Notes: generated by a model from the letters alone, not told the origin. 64,000 nucleotides of DNA from Acidilobaceae archaeon (GCA_027014125.1 JALWEI010000026.1:47479-111478); one strand, 5' to 3'. Positions 8,446-16,081 are shown, counted from the first letter of the stretch. Numbers and translations are program-made.

Positions 8446-8846
8446 CTAGCACTCTACACCCTTCTCCCCCAGCCTCTCCCTGGCCCACTCCACCGCTTCC
8501 CTGGCTATCCTCAACTCCTCTCTCGCCTCCTCCTCAACCACCGGCGGGCCTGGGTACCTGGCTTCTACTGCGTAGTATGTGAGGTCCTTCACGTGTAGGC
8601 TCCTTATATACCCTACATCCACCTTCTCGCTTAGCAGGTCTACCAGCTTCCATATGTCATGGACCTTGGAGGCTTCACCTTATATGCTGTTAGAAGCGCC
8701 TTTAGGGCCTTTTCTACTGCTTGTTGTGCGTGGAAGGCTGCCAGCCCAGGGTCTACCCCTATCTCTAGGGCGGCCTCCGCCAGTCTCAGGTCGTCGAGGG
8801 CCTTACGCATCCACATGCAGGTTACGTCAGACATGTATTCCTTCAC
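8446..8846 (-). pseudogene. HEPN-domain protein, frameshifted
   Basis: HEPN proteins are RNase toxins or partners of MNT nucleotidyltransferases. The first frame reads MRKALDDLRLAEAALEIGVD, then PGLAAFHAQQAVEKALKALL, a typical HEPN start (FHAQQAVEKALKALL). It fails after KVKPP near 8665. The next frame continues VHDIWKLVDLLSEKVDVGYI, then LTYYAVEARYPGPPVVEEEA and EAVEWARERLG, the typical HEPN end with Tyr-x-x-Arg-Tyr-Pro. One missing A in the CCA-AGG run explains it. As written the product is 68 residues, lacking the RxxxxH-like C-terminal part. Confidence 0.75.
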
Positions 8847-9174
8847 CCGTTATGGCGGCCTCGAAGGAGGCCTCTTCCTCCACGTTCCTGCTATAGTATT
8901 CCGTGCCCTCTATTAGTAGGTCTACGGGCCCGCCTAGGAGGGGCCTGAGCCTCCTGTATATCCTCCTCCATAGGAGCTTCCTAACCCTCCACTCCAGCCC
9001 TCCCACTATGACCACTAGTATGTCCCAGTCGCTGTCCTCCCTTGCCTCTCCCCGCGCCCTGCTCCCGAAGAGTATGACCTTCTCCACCCTTACCCCCAGC
9101 TTCCCGGCCTCCTCCATTATAACCCTCTTAATCTCCCTGAGGAACTCCCCGTCAACCCCATCCCTCGTCAACAT
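8827..9174 (-). CDS. MNT-type nucleotidyltransferase (minimal nucleotidyltransferase antitoxin)
   Basis: 115 residues with the polymerase-beta fold signature ILFGSRARGEAREDSDWDIL (GSxARG...DSDWD), followed by a third acidic strand GGPVDLLIEG. MNT partners are known to neutralise HEPN toxins by adenylylation (HEPN/MNT modules). It overlaps the HEPN gene by 20 bp. It has no copy of the cassette promoter and lies 18 bp after vapC3, so it may be transcribed with that module. The nucleotidyltransferase looks intact although its HEPN partner is frameshifted. Confidence 0.85.
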   Translation of the reverse strand: MLTRDGVDGEFLREIKRVIMEEAGKLGVRVEKVILFGSRARGEAREDSDWDILVVIVGGLEWRVRKLLWRRIYRRLRPLLGGPVDLLIEGTEYYSRNVEEEASFEAAITGEGIHV

Positions 9175-9192
9175 CTTTCCAATATTATTATT

Positions 9193-9693
9193 CTAGCATC
9201 TAGTCTTATTATCTGGGCAATATCTCTCCTTGAGGTACTCCTCTATCTGCCTCCAGCTCTTTCCCTCTAGTAGCATTTCTAGGGCTCTTGTATCCAGTGC
9301 CTTGTACCTCCTCGTCTCTAGGGAGTGTCTTATCATTTCCCTATCATTGGTCCATACTGGCGCATTGTACTGGAGCGCCAGCGCTATGAAAGGCCAATCA
9401 TCAGAGTCAAACTCTCCAGCTATCTCCTTAGCAGTCTTGATATAGGCGTCTTGGAGGCCCGTTGGTGTTATTAGCTCCCCCTTGAGGTCCTCCAGCAACC
9501 CCTTGATCCTCTCCCTCGGTATGCCCTTCCTTGCTGTGATCTCCTCTATGTGCCTCTCAGCCTCAGCCCATGCTTCCCTGGGTGTTATGATTATTGCTGG
9601 CTGGTTGAATAGCGCCTCTCTGACTCTCCCGGGCCTTAGGATGGACGCCAGTATCTTGTTGGTATCAATCACCACGAACCTTGGATAGCTCAT
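9193..9693 (-). CDS. PIN-domain toxin VapC3
   Basis: 166 residues. Motifs: first acidic strand FVVIDTNKILASILRPGRV, central FDSDDWPFIALALQY and the third acidic site PVWTNDREM. All three positions of a PIN active site are present, so it should be a working nuclease. The sequence between the first and second motif (TPREAWAEAERHIEEITARK) differs from other modules. It overlaps vapB3 by 29 bp. It belongs to the same broad PIN subgroup as VapC4 and VapC6. Confidence 0.8.
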   Translation of the reverse strand: MSYPRFVVIDTNKILASILRPGRVREALFNQPAIIITPREAWAEAERHIEEITARKGIPRERIKGLLEDLKGELITPTGLQDAYIKTAKEIAGEFDSDDWPFIALALQYNAPVWTNDREMIRHSLETRRYKALDTRALEMLLEGKSWRQIEEYLKERYCPDNKTRC

Positions 9694-9922
9694 CCTCTAT
9701 CCTCCTGGCTAGGGCCCTCTTTATCTCCCTATCTAATTCTAGTATCTCTTCCTCGCTCGCTAGGGGCTCCGGTATAAGATCCTCTAGCTCCTTGAGGATG
9801 AGCAGCCTCCTCTCAAGGGCGGACCGGGCAATCCTAGCCAGCTCCTCCTCCCCAAGCCCCTCAAGCCCCTCAGGCACCTCAACCTCCACCGTTATCCTCC
9901 TAGTTGCCACCGCTCCTCCCAT
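9665..9922 (-). CDS. VapB3-like antitoxin
   Basis: 85 residues, the longest antitoxin of the set. It begins MGGAVATRRITVEVEVPEGL, then has a Glu/Leu-rich helical stretch (EEELARIARSALERRLLILK) and a second one (EEEILELDREIKRALARRIE). The start ATG is about 25 bp from the TATA core at 9946-9951. That TATA box also contains the stop codon of the upstream toxin VapC4. Confidence 0.75.
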   Translation of the reverse strand: MGGAVATRRITVEVEVPEGLEGLGEEELARIARSALERRLLILKELEDLIPEPLASEEEILELDREIKRALARRIEDELSKVRGD

Positions 9923-9954
9923 ACCTAGAATATTGTTCCTGGGTGTTTATATCC
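9923..9954 (-). promoter_or_regulatory. Cassette promoter P3 of vapB3, overlapping the vapC4 stop codon
   Basis: Minus strand: GGGATATAAACACCC then AACAATATTCT before the ATG at 9922. Bases 9947-9949 read TAA for VapC4 (…GAG GCC GGG ATA TAA) and at the same time form part of TATAAA. Confidence 0.7.
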
Positions 9955-10441
9955 CGGCCTCGTATTTCTTCTTCATTTTCATCCTTACTTCTTCTAGTGG
10001 TGCTCCTTCTAGGAGCATCTCTGCTCCCTCCGTGTCGATGGCTGTGAAGTATCTGAACCCGGTCTCAGCGGAGAGCCTGAGCAGCCCCCTGTCCCCGGTC
10101 CACAGCGGAACCCCAAGATGCATAGCCAGGGCGACGAATGGTGCATCGGCGAGATCCACATTCTTTACTATCTCCAGGGCCCTTGGCAGGTGTCTTGCGT
10201 ACTCCTCTTTTCTGTGCAGCATGGTGGTCTCCTCTAGGAACCGGTCTATTATTCTTTTCATCTCCTCTCTTGATAGGTTTAGGTATCTCTGGAGCTTGTG
10301 GATGTGCCTGTATAGTTCCTCCCTGAGCTCGGCTGGTGCATGCAGCTTTAGGTTCCCCCGTAGGAGGATGATCTCCCTTATCCGGCCCCTCTTTAGCAAT
10401 GCGGAGAATACTATGTTTGTGTCGGCCACCAGATCTATCAT
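9947..10441 (-). CDS. PIN-domain toxin VapC4
   Basis: 164 residues. PIN motifs: LVADTNIVFSALLKRGRI, NVDLADAPFVALAMHLGV and PLWTGDRGLLRLSAETGFRY. The last 55 residues are almost identical to those of VapC6, with nearly identical DNA (10029-10134 against 11394-11499), whereas the N-terminal halves are clearly different. It overlaps vapB4 by 4 bp (ATGA). Its last residues, EAGI-stop, are encoded by the TATA box of the next module. Confidence 0.82.
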   Translation of the reverse strand: MIDLVADTNIVFSALLKRGRIREIILLRGNLKLHAPAELREELYRHIHKLQRYLNLSREEMKRIIDRFLEETTMLHRKEEYARHLPRALEIVKNVDLADAPFVALAMHLGVPLWTGDRGLLRLSAETGFRYFTAIDTEGAEMLLEGAPLEEVRMKMKKKYEAGI

Positions 10442-10665
10442 CTGTGGTCCTCCATTACCCTCCTGTATATGGACCTCTTTGCCTCCCCTGCTAGCTCCTC
10501 TACCTCCTCCTGATTGGGCTCTCTCCTCTGGGCCCTCTCAAGGGCTAGGTATAGCACTGCTCTCCTCGCGGCAGATACGATGGCCTCTCTAGCCTCCCAC
10601 TCACTCACCCATTCAGGTACCTCAACCTCTATGGTTATTTTCTTGGTTGCCACCGCCCCTCCCAA
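10438..10665 (-). CDS. VapB4-like antitoxin
   Basis: 75 residues, starting with TTG at 10665 in place of the ATG used in most modules: (M)GGAVATKKITIEVEVPEW. The start is set by identity with the other N-termini and by TATA spacing. The rest is helical and charged (RRAVLYLALERAQRREPNQE). About 42 bp of promoter plus start region are identical to that of vapB6, including the TTG. A TTG start should give less antitoxin per message than an ATG. Confidence 0.75.
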   Translation of the reverse strand: MGGAVATKKITIEVEVPEWVSEWEAREAIVSAARRAVLYLALERAQRREPNQEEVEELAGEAKRSIYRRVMEDHR

Positions 10666-10699
10666 TGAATAGAATAATGCTTCCGGGTGTTTATATCTG
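10666..10699 (-). promoter_or_regulatory. Cassette promoter P4 of vapB4, overlapping the vapC5 stop codon
   Basis: Minus strand: CAGATATAAACACCCGGAAG, then CATTATTCTATTCA before the TTG at 10665. The TAA of VapC5 (10691-10693; …GCC CAG ATA TAA) lies inside the TATA element. P4 and P6 are identical over about 40 bp. Confidence 0.7.
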
Positions 10700-11095
10700 G
10701 GCTTTCTTGAACGGGTTCTCTACCCTTATTATCTCCTTGTATGGCTTCTCGTCCTCGCTCAGGATCACATCTACCCCGTTATTCCTGTAGGTATAGGCCA
10801 GGAGCCTATCCCAGAAGTACCTCGCCGGTGATCCTGCTGCTTGGAGCACCTCTGTGTGGGTGTAACTGAGTACCTCTAGTACCCTAGATAGTAGGTTAGC
10901 CATGCTGATAGCCTCTTCCAGGACCTCTGGGGCCTTCCTTGAGATAACGTATACCATTTCTGCTAGAACCTGCGCCGCTATCCTATAACTTCCAGGATCT
11001 TCGATAACATCCCTTAATATCTCCTCGGCTGTCCTCCTTTTCTCCTCCTCTCCTGCCAGGGCGTAGACTAGTATGTTAGTATCTAGTCCTTTCAC
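10691..11095 (-). CDS. PIN-domain toxin VapC5
   Basis: 134 residues, from a different PIN subfamily. It starts MKGLDTNILVYALAGEEEKR and ends YFWDRLLAYTYRNNGVDVIL, then SEDEKPYKEI. The acidic residues D5, the Glu in LAEMVY, the Asp in FWDRLL and the Asp in NNGVDVILSEDE fit the classic VapC active site. It overlaps vapB5 by 20 bp. Its close association with the same promoter cassette as the other, unrelated toxins is notable. Confidence 0.85.
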   Translation of the reverse strand: MKGLDTNILVYALAGEEEKRRTAEEILRDVIEDPGSYRIAAQVLAEMVYVISRKAPEVLEEAISMANLLSRVLEVLSYTHTEVLQAAGSPARYFWDRLLAYTYRNNGVDVILSEDEKPYKEIIRVENPFKKAQI

Positions 11096-11288
11096 TGTAT
11101 ACCTCCTCCCTCGGTGGTATGTCTTTAACCAGTGCTCCCTTACTCCTGGCCCTGGCGAGGATCTCCTCCAGCTCCTCTCTCGGTTTCAGTACTCTATACC
11201 TTAACCCCTTCAAAACATCCTCAAGCCTCACGCCCTCAGGTAGCTCTATCTCGACGACCACCCTCCTCTCGGCCACTGCTTCCCCCAT
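11076..11288 (-). CDS. VapB5-like antitoxin
   Basis: 70 residues. The N-terminus is a diverged form of the shared segment (MGEAVAERRVVVEIELPEGV), followed by RLEDVLKGLRYRV and a basic/acidic tail ending SERTRY. It fits the classic VapC5 partner, and the divergence from the MGGAVATKK form parallels the different toxin. Start ATG is about 25 bp from TATA. The overlap with vapC5 suggests translational coupling. Confidence 0.73.
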   Translation of the reverse strand: MGEAVAERRVVVEIELPEGVRLEDVLKGLRYRVLKPREELEEILARARSKGALVKDIPPREEVYSERTRY

Positions 11289-11320
11289 GCATAGAATTAT
11301 GGGGGAGGGTGTTTATATCC
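11289..11320 (-). promoter_or_regulatory. Cassette promoter P5 of vapB5, overlapping the vapC6 stop codon
   Basis: Minus strand: GGGATATAAACACCCTCC, then CATAATTCT before the ATG at 11288. The VapC6 stop TAA (11313-11315; …GCT GGG ATA TAA) is part of the TATA box. Confidence 0.7.
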
Positions 11321-11810
11321 CAGCCTCGTATTTCTTCTTCATCCTCTCCCTTACCTCCCCTAGCGGGGCCCCTTCTAGGAGCATCTCCACCCCCTCCGTG
11401 TCGATGGCTGTGAAGTACCTGAACCCGGTCTCAGCGGAGAGCCTGAGCAGCCCCCTGTCCCCGGTCCACAGCGGAACCCCAAGATGCATAGCCAAAGCAA
11501 CAAAGGGCCAATCATCCGGGTCTACATTATGGACAAGTCTCCATGCCTCCTCCCTTATACTCTCCGGGATATCTTCTTCATTGACTACTTCTATGTATGG
11601 TTTTATGATGGTGTTGTAGATCTCCCTCATTAGCTGTGGTTCTGCCCCTACGTATTCCGCCGCTCTTGGTACCAGCTTCTCCACCTCTTCTATTATCCTT
11701 CTTGGTGCTACGAGTGTTACTGCGCCCCTCATTGTTAGGAAGAGTCTTCGTAGCCTTACTCCGCCTATTAGGATAGAGAATGCAATGTTTGTATCCACGA
11801 CTAGCCTCAT
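11313..11810 (-). CDS. PIN-domain toxin VapC6
   Basis: 165 residues from ATG at 11810 (MRLVVDTNIAFSILIGG); longer in-frame starts would run through the antitoxin gene and are unlikely. PIN motifs: VVDTNIAFSILIGG, NVDPDDWPFVALAMHLGV and PLWTGDRGLLRLSAETGF. The C-terminal third is nearly identical to VapC4. The middle matches the remnant VapC1. There are 2 bp between the vapB6 stop and this start. Confidence 0.82.
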   Translation of the reverse strand: MRLVVDTNIAFSILIGGVRLRRLFLTMRGAVTLVAPRRIIEEVEKLVPRAAEYVGAEPQLMREIYNTIIKPYIEVVNEEDIPESIREEAWRLVHNVDPDDWPFVALAMHLGVPLWTGDRGLLRLSAETGFRYFTAIDTEGVEMLLEGAPLGEVRERMKKKYEAGI

Positions 11811-11812
11811 CC

Positions 11813-12013
11813 TTATCTTCTCCCTGCCCTCCTCTTGGCCTCCCTTGCTAGCTCCTCTATGTCCCTCTCCCTGGCTTCCGGGAGCTCCAGCCACCTGTAT
11901 ATGAGGTATAGCTCCCAGGCTCTCTCCCTTAGCACCCTAACAAAATCCTCCCCAACTCCCTCAGGCACTTCTACCTCTACGGTTATCCTTCTAGTTGCCA
12001 CCGCCCCTCCCAA
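11813..12013 (-). CDS. VapB6-like antitoxin
   Basis: 66 residues, start TTG at 12013, chosen by identity with vapB4: (M)GGAVATRRITVEVEVPEG, then helix RERAWELYLIYRWLELPEAR and a basic end RRAGRR. It is the most upstream module of the array. A longer promoter-distal region of about 100 bp separates it from the unrelated large operon. Confidence 0.73.
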   Translation of the reverse strand: MGGAVATRRITVEVEVPEGVGEDFVRVLRERAWELYLIYRWLELPEARERDIEELAREAKRRAGRR

Positions 12014-12046
12014 TGAATAGAATAATGCTTCCGGGTGTTTATATGC
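12014..12046 (-). promoter_or_regulatory. Cassette promoter P6 of vapB6
   Basis: Minus strand: GCATATAAACACCCGGAAGC then ATTATTCTATTCA before the TTG at 12013; TATA core about 12038-12043. It is the only cassette promoter in a free intergenic region with no TA gene upstream. Confidence 0.65.
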
Positions 12047-12103
12047 TGGGGGCTATCCCTTTTATCTCATCCGTGTAATGAAGCGTTTGGGGATGGATTC
12101 TAT

Positions 12104-12136
12104 GGTTGTCTACAACCAAGGGTTAAGACTTAGCCC
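12104..12136 (-). terminator. Possible terminator or hairpin pair after the 633-residue gene
   Basis: Just after the stop of the minus-strand gene at 12148 there are two imperfect inverted repeats: GGTTGTCTACAACC (12104-12117) and GGGTTAAGACTTAGCCC (12120-12136). No strong poly-T follows on the minus strand. The position suggests transcript end formation or processing. Confidence 0.3.
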
Positions 12137-12147
12137 TTTCATTGCTT

Positions 12148-14049
12148 TTATCTTCTAGTCCATGAGACTGTCCTTATGTTTTCTGCCAGGCTCCTTATGT
12201 ACTCCCTCGGCTCCAGTCTTCCCTCCTCTCTGTGGGCCTGTAGGGTTCTCCATGCTACTCCTTTCGTTACCTCCGCTGTCTGGATAATTATTCTAGTCAA
12301 CTCTAGTATTATCTTCCTCTCCTCGGCATTGTGCTTGCCCAGTTCCGCAATCCTTCCTAGCGTTGTGAGTAGTAGGGGGACGTCGTATTCTCTGGGGTTG
12401 TAGCCCTGGGTTAGGAGGTGCTTCGCCATGCCTAGCTCCTCCCTTGTCTCGGCTACGTGTATGGGGAGGGTTTGGAGGAGGTGTTGGATTGCGAGGGAGG
12501 CCCATCTTGCCTCCTGCCTCTCCTCGGGGGTTCCCCCTCCCCTGAGGGATTGTTCTACCTCCCTTACCACGTCTGCTACCATCTGGTAGTAGGGCTTGCC
12601 TGTGTGCTTCTTCATCGCCTCCTTGGCTGCTTCCAGGGCTTTTGAGAGGGTTTTGATTGCCGATTCCCTGCCGATCTGTATGGCCTTCTCCGTGTACTCC
12701 TTGTGGAGGCTCTGGTGTATGTGTTCTAGGGTTTCGGGGCTGATCCTCTGGAGGTACTCGCTCGTGGGCTTCCTCTCCTCTACGTGGAGGTTCCTTGCCA
12801 GGACTGCCAGCTCTGACTTGGCGTCTTCGTGGTAGGGGTCTCTCCTGCCCTCCTCTATTTCCCTTGCGAGCCTTATGAGGTTTAGGAGGGTTTTGGCTAG
12901 CCTCCTCTTGTCCCTTCCGGGTAGGCCGAGCCTCGTTTTTATGAGGGTTATCTCCGCGTTTCTCCTCCCCTGGGCTGCCTCCTCCAGTATCCTCTCCGGG
13001 TCCTGGTAGGGCTTGAGGTTTGCCGCTTTCCTTATGAGGTCGAGTATTATCTTGGAGGGCTTTGAGGGTTCTGCCCCCTTCGATACCTGGTCTTCGAGGG
13101 TGTTTATGATGTGGTAGGCTAGGTTGTAGTGCTGGGTTCCCTGTGGGCTGTGGGGCGCGGTTGTTTCTTCGAGTATCTTCTCTATCTCCTCCGGGGTTAG
13201 GGGTGCGCCCTGCTCTGTTGCGTGTAGGAGGGCTGCGAGCCTGTAGGCTGCGCCTGGGAGCCGTTCTTCGAGCACCCTGGCTGCTATGACGGGTGCGAGG
13301 GGTTTTGTGCCGAGTATCTCCTCCGGGTCTTTGTCCCAGAAGGGCTCTATTCCCAGCTCCTCTATTGCCCTCCTTGCTTCTTCCTCTACCCGTGGGGTGT
13401 GCTTGTGGGCCTCGTGGGACGGGTACTTCTTGTCTGCCCCCCACTTTGACACTCCTCCTGCCCTTGCTACCAGCTCGTTGTACTTTGGCACTACGGGGTC
13501 GTCCTGGTCGTCCGGCAGTATGTCTAGGAGGTTGTAGATGGCCACTCCGGGGTCCCTCAGCTCTTCCTTCATTGATTTTCCTCTTCCCCCTTTGTAGGGT
13601 TTTTTGGGTATGATGGAGTCCATTTCCCTGGCGTACTCGAAGGTGGATTTTATTATGTACTGGTAGATCTTCTCCCTGTCGGTTACCCCCTTTTCGAGGG
13701 CCTCGTTGAGGAGTATGGCTGTGAGCATCCACGATGGGCGCATCATGTCCTCTTCTCTGAACATCTCGTGGTACCTCTTTATCTTTTGTATGAACTTTTT
13801 GAGGTGGGGGTCCTCTACCTGCTCTTCCTTCTGGAGGAGCTTCTGGTAGGCCTTGTCGTACTCGTCCTGGAGGTGCTGGTATGCCTCTTCTATGAGGGTG
13901 TCTGCCAGGTACTGGTCTATTTCTTCCTTGGTGAGTTTTTCGGGCATGAGCTGTTCCTTCGTCTTCTTGCTTCTGAGGATTTTTCTTAGGAGGCGTTTTA
14001 GGGCGTATCCTCCGGCTGCTCCGAGGAGTGTGAGGGCTTCTTCTGACAT
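12148..14049 (-). CDS. Large helical protein of unknown function (633 aa)
   Basis: Not recognised. The N-terminus has a short hydrophobic/basic patch (LLGAAGGYALKRLLRKILRS) that could touch a membrane. The remainder is highly charged and helical, with many E/K/R-rich segments (EEAYQHLQDEYDKAYQKLLQ, RRLAKTLLNLIRLAREIEEG), likely a helical-repeat or coiled-coil scaffold. No Walker, nuclease or zinc motif was seen. It starts one base after the stop of the 676-residue gene, so the two form an operon and probably one complex. Confidence 0.65.
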   Translation of the reverse strand: MSEEALTLLGAAGGYALKRLLRKILRSKKTKEQLMPEKLTKEEIDQYLADTLIEEAYQHLQDEYDKAYQKLLQKEEQVEDPHLKKFIQKIKRYHEMFREEDMMRPSWMLTAILLNEALEKGVTDREKIYQYIIKSTFEYAREMDSIIPKKPYKGGRGKSMKEELRDPGVAIYNLLDILPDDQDDPVVPKYNELVARAGGVSKWGADKKYPSHEAHKHTPRVEEEARRAIEELGIEPFWDKDPEEILGTKPLAPVIAARVLEERLPGAAYRLAALLHATEQGAPLTPEEIEKILEETTAPHSPQGTQHYNLAYHIINTLEDQVSKGAEPSKPSKIILDLIRKAANLKPYQDPERILEEAAQGRRNAEITLIKTRLGLPGRDKRRLAKTLLNLIRLAREIEEGRRDPYHEDAKSELAVLARNLHVEERKPTSEYLQRISPETLEHIHQSLHKEYTEKAIQIGRESAIKTLSKALEAAKEAMKKHTGKPYYQMVADVVREVEQSLRGGGTPEERQEARWASLAIQHLLQTLPIHVAETREELGMAKHLLTQGYNPREYDVPLLLTTLGRIAELGKHNAEERKIILELTRIIIQTAEVTKGVAWRTLQAHREEGRLEPREYIRSLAENIRTVSWTRR

Positions 14050-14050
14050 G

Positions 14051-16081
14051 TTATCCCCCTATTACCTTGTTGCCCAGGGTGAGTGTTGGGGGTTGATCCT
14101 GGAGGGTTATGGTTAGGGCTGGGAGGTTTAGGAGTTCTCCTAGGGGTGTGAGCTTTGCTGATACCGCTGTTCCTGCGATGTAGCCCAATACGGTGCATCC
14201 TAGGGAGCGTTTTAGGCTTTTTCTCGGTGTCGTCTGGCTGGGCCTGGTCAGCCCTTCCTCGGCCCCCTCCGCTATGCTCCTCATGTTGTTTGCTATCCCC
14301 TGGAGGACCTCCTCAAGCTCGCTTGCCTTCCCTATCTCCTCTGCCACCGCCGTGAAGGGGTCGTCGGATGTCATCACCTTCCTTAGTACCTCCTTCTTCG
14401 GCCTCCCGCTCTCTTCGAATAGCTTGTCCTTTATCTGCTGGAGGGCCTGGGTTGGTCTCCTCTTGAGGGCTTCCTCCAGTTGTTTGGCTTCATCGCCGCT
14501 TATGAGGCCGAGCTGCTTGGCTGTCTGGAGGGCCTTGGCAGGGTTTTCCTTAGGATTCTTTATGGCTTCCAGGAGGTCCTCCAAACCTTCTTTCCTCTCC
14601 TTCTCAACCCATCCCTTAACAGTATTATATATATTATCATAACCTGGGTTGCCTCTCTTTATCTCACTCTGCTCTAGAATCTGGTGGATCTGTGCATCGT
14701 TCGGCAGGCTCTTGCGCTTAAGTATAAAGTCTATTAAATTCTCACGCACTTTTTTTGCCTTTGTAAAATCTGTGATACCTCCTTCTAACATCTTCTTTTT
14801 TAGATAGTTCCCTAACTTGTTATCTAATTCCTCGTTTTTGAGTAGATTTGCGACTTTTTCCGCCACTTCTTTATAGACATTTTTCTTAAGCTTCTCCGCC
14901 ACGGTATTCTCCATTTCCTGCCAGGCCTTCTTTATGAACTCGCTGTAGAGCTGGGCCCTGGCATTCTTCCACTCCTGGTTTGCCATTTTCTTGAGGAACT
15001 CCTGGCTGCACCCCTCGGCGCAGACGTACTTGAGCACCCTCGCATCCCTGGGCTTCAGGTTCGCGAGTATCCTCGCCTCCAGTTTGGGGTCGAGGCTCGT
15101 CCCGGTGAGGTCCCTGAAGGCGGCGTCCACGGTCTTCTCAAGGAACCTCTTGGTCACGAGCCTTGGCTTGTGTATCCTGCCCTCCTCCTCCCACTGGAGG
15201 AGGTACTCAGCAGCCCTCCTGGCGGGCATGTCCAGGAAGATCTGCTCGCCGAGGGTGAGGCCCCCCACAGCGAGGGCCCCGCCGACGGCGGGCATCCAGA
15301 CGCTGGTTAGGGAGACGTCCCCGCCCTCCTTAAGCTCCTCCAAGACCTTATCCTTCGCGCCGAAGTACATGGAGGCGCCGAGGGGCAGGACACATCCGAG
15401 GGCACCCTCGACCAGGCCCGCCACCGCCCCGATTCCCAGCCACTTCGCCTCACACGCAGCTGTTGCCAGCGTACAGGGCGCGGCGAAGGAAGCGGCGGAC
15501 CGCAGGCTGAACAGCTGGCCGACCACCTTCTCGTCTATGTACCTGCCGTAGCAGAGCTGGTCGTCCCTGCTTATCGGGTTCCCGTCCTTGTCCTGGAGGC
15601 AGAGGGCGTAGCCCTGTTCCTTGGGCTCTCCCCTGTCGTACTGCTCCGCGACGTACAGGAGGGCCCTGGCTATCTGGTTGTTTAGGTCCTGGGTGTCGAG
15701 CCTGGTCTCCCTGGTGCTTAGCATAACGGGTATGTCTCCCCCGGCGCAGGTGGCGAGCAGCCCAGCCGGATCCCCACCCAGGGGCTTGATCAGGCTGCTG
15801 CCCTCCTGCCCGCCGTCTGGGTAGAACAGCTCCCCGGCGAGGGCCATTGTGAACCTCCTGGCCGCCGCCTCCGGGGTCCCCTCCTTCAATGCCGCGGTCA
15901 GGGCGTTCCTTATCATGGCTGGGGTTATGTACCTGGGCTCTATCTCCACCGCTAGGGTACGGAGCACCACCCTCCCCCCAGATACTGCCTTCAAGGTGAC
16001 GTTAAGGGTGCCCACCAGACCCCCACTACTTAATATATCCTCGCCTAGGATTAAAACAAGCATACCATTATCAAGGCCCAC
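14051..16081 (-). CDS. Large membrane-associated protein of unknown function (676 aa)
   Basis: Not recognised. Residues 1-120 look like a folded beta/alpha domain (LVGTLNVTLKAVSGGRVVLR). Around 195-290 there are two or three hydrophobic Gly/Ala-rich segments (ACEAKWLGIGAVAGLVEGAL, AVGGALAVGGLTLG). From about 310 to 620 it is charged and helical, with Lys-rich AT-rich coding (14580-14920) unlike its surroundings. A last hydrophobic stretch (LGCTVLGYIAGTAVSAK) is near the C-terminus. GTG at 16081 is used; an ATG six codons in is possible. Scattered Cys pairs may form disulphides. Confidence 0.6.
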   Translation of the reverse strand: MGLDNGMLVLILGEDILSSGGLVGTLNVTLKAVSGGRVVLRTLAVEIEPRYITPAMIRNALTAALKEGTPEAAARRFTMALAGELFYPDGGQEGSSLIKPLGGDPAGLLATCAGGDIPVMLSTRETRLDTQDLNNQIARALLYVAEQYDRGEPKEQGYALCLQDKDGNPISRDDQLCYGRYIDEKVVGQLFSLRSAASFAAPCTLATAACEAKWLGIGAVAGLVEGALGCVLPLGASMYFGAKDKVLEELKEGGDVSLTSVWMPAVGGALAVGGLTLGEQIFLDMPARRAAEYLLQWEEEGRIHKPRLVTKRFLEKTVDAAFRDLTGTSLDPKLEARILANLKPRDARVLKYVCAEGCSQEFLKKMANQEWKNARAQLYSEFIKKAWQEMENTVAEKLKKNVYKEVAEKVANLLKNEELDNKLGNYLKKKMLEGGITDFTKAKKVRENLIDFILKRKSLPNDAQIHQILEQSEIKRGNPGYDNIYNTVKGWVEKERKEGLEDLLEAIKNPKENPAKALQTAKQLGLISGDEAKQLEEALKRRPTQALQQIKDKLFEESGRPKKEVLRKVMTSDDPFTAVAEEIGKASELEEVLQGIANNMRSIAEGAEEGLTRPSQTTPRKSLKRSLGCTVLGYIAGTAVSAKLTPLGELLNLPALTITLQDQPPTLTLGNKVIGG

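Noticed and set aside
9681..10592. 303-codon plus-strand frame over the TA island
   Set aside because: Ser-rich antisense of vapB3/vapC4/vapB4, which have clear promoters, starts and PIN motifs on the other strand.
11811..11894. Longer start for VapC6 (193 residues)
   Set aside because: The extra 28 residues are the antitoxin gene in another frame, Gly/Arg-rich and without PIN character; ATG at 11810 gives the normal PIN start.
12293..13732. Long minus-strand frame of 479 codons rich in Arg, Pro, Gly and His
   Set aside because: It is an out-of-frame reading of the 633-residue gene; composition is typical of a shifted frame and there is no independent start signal.
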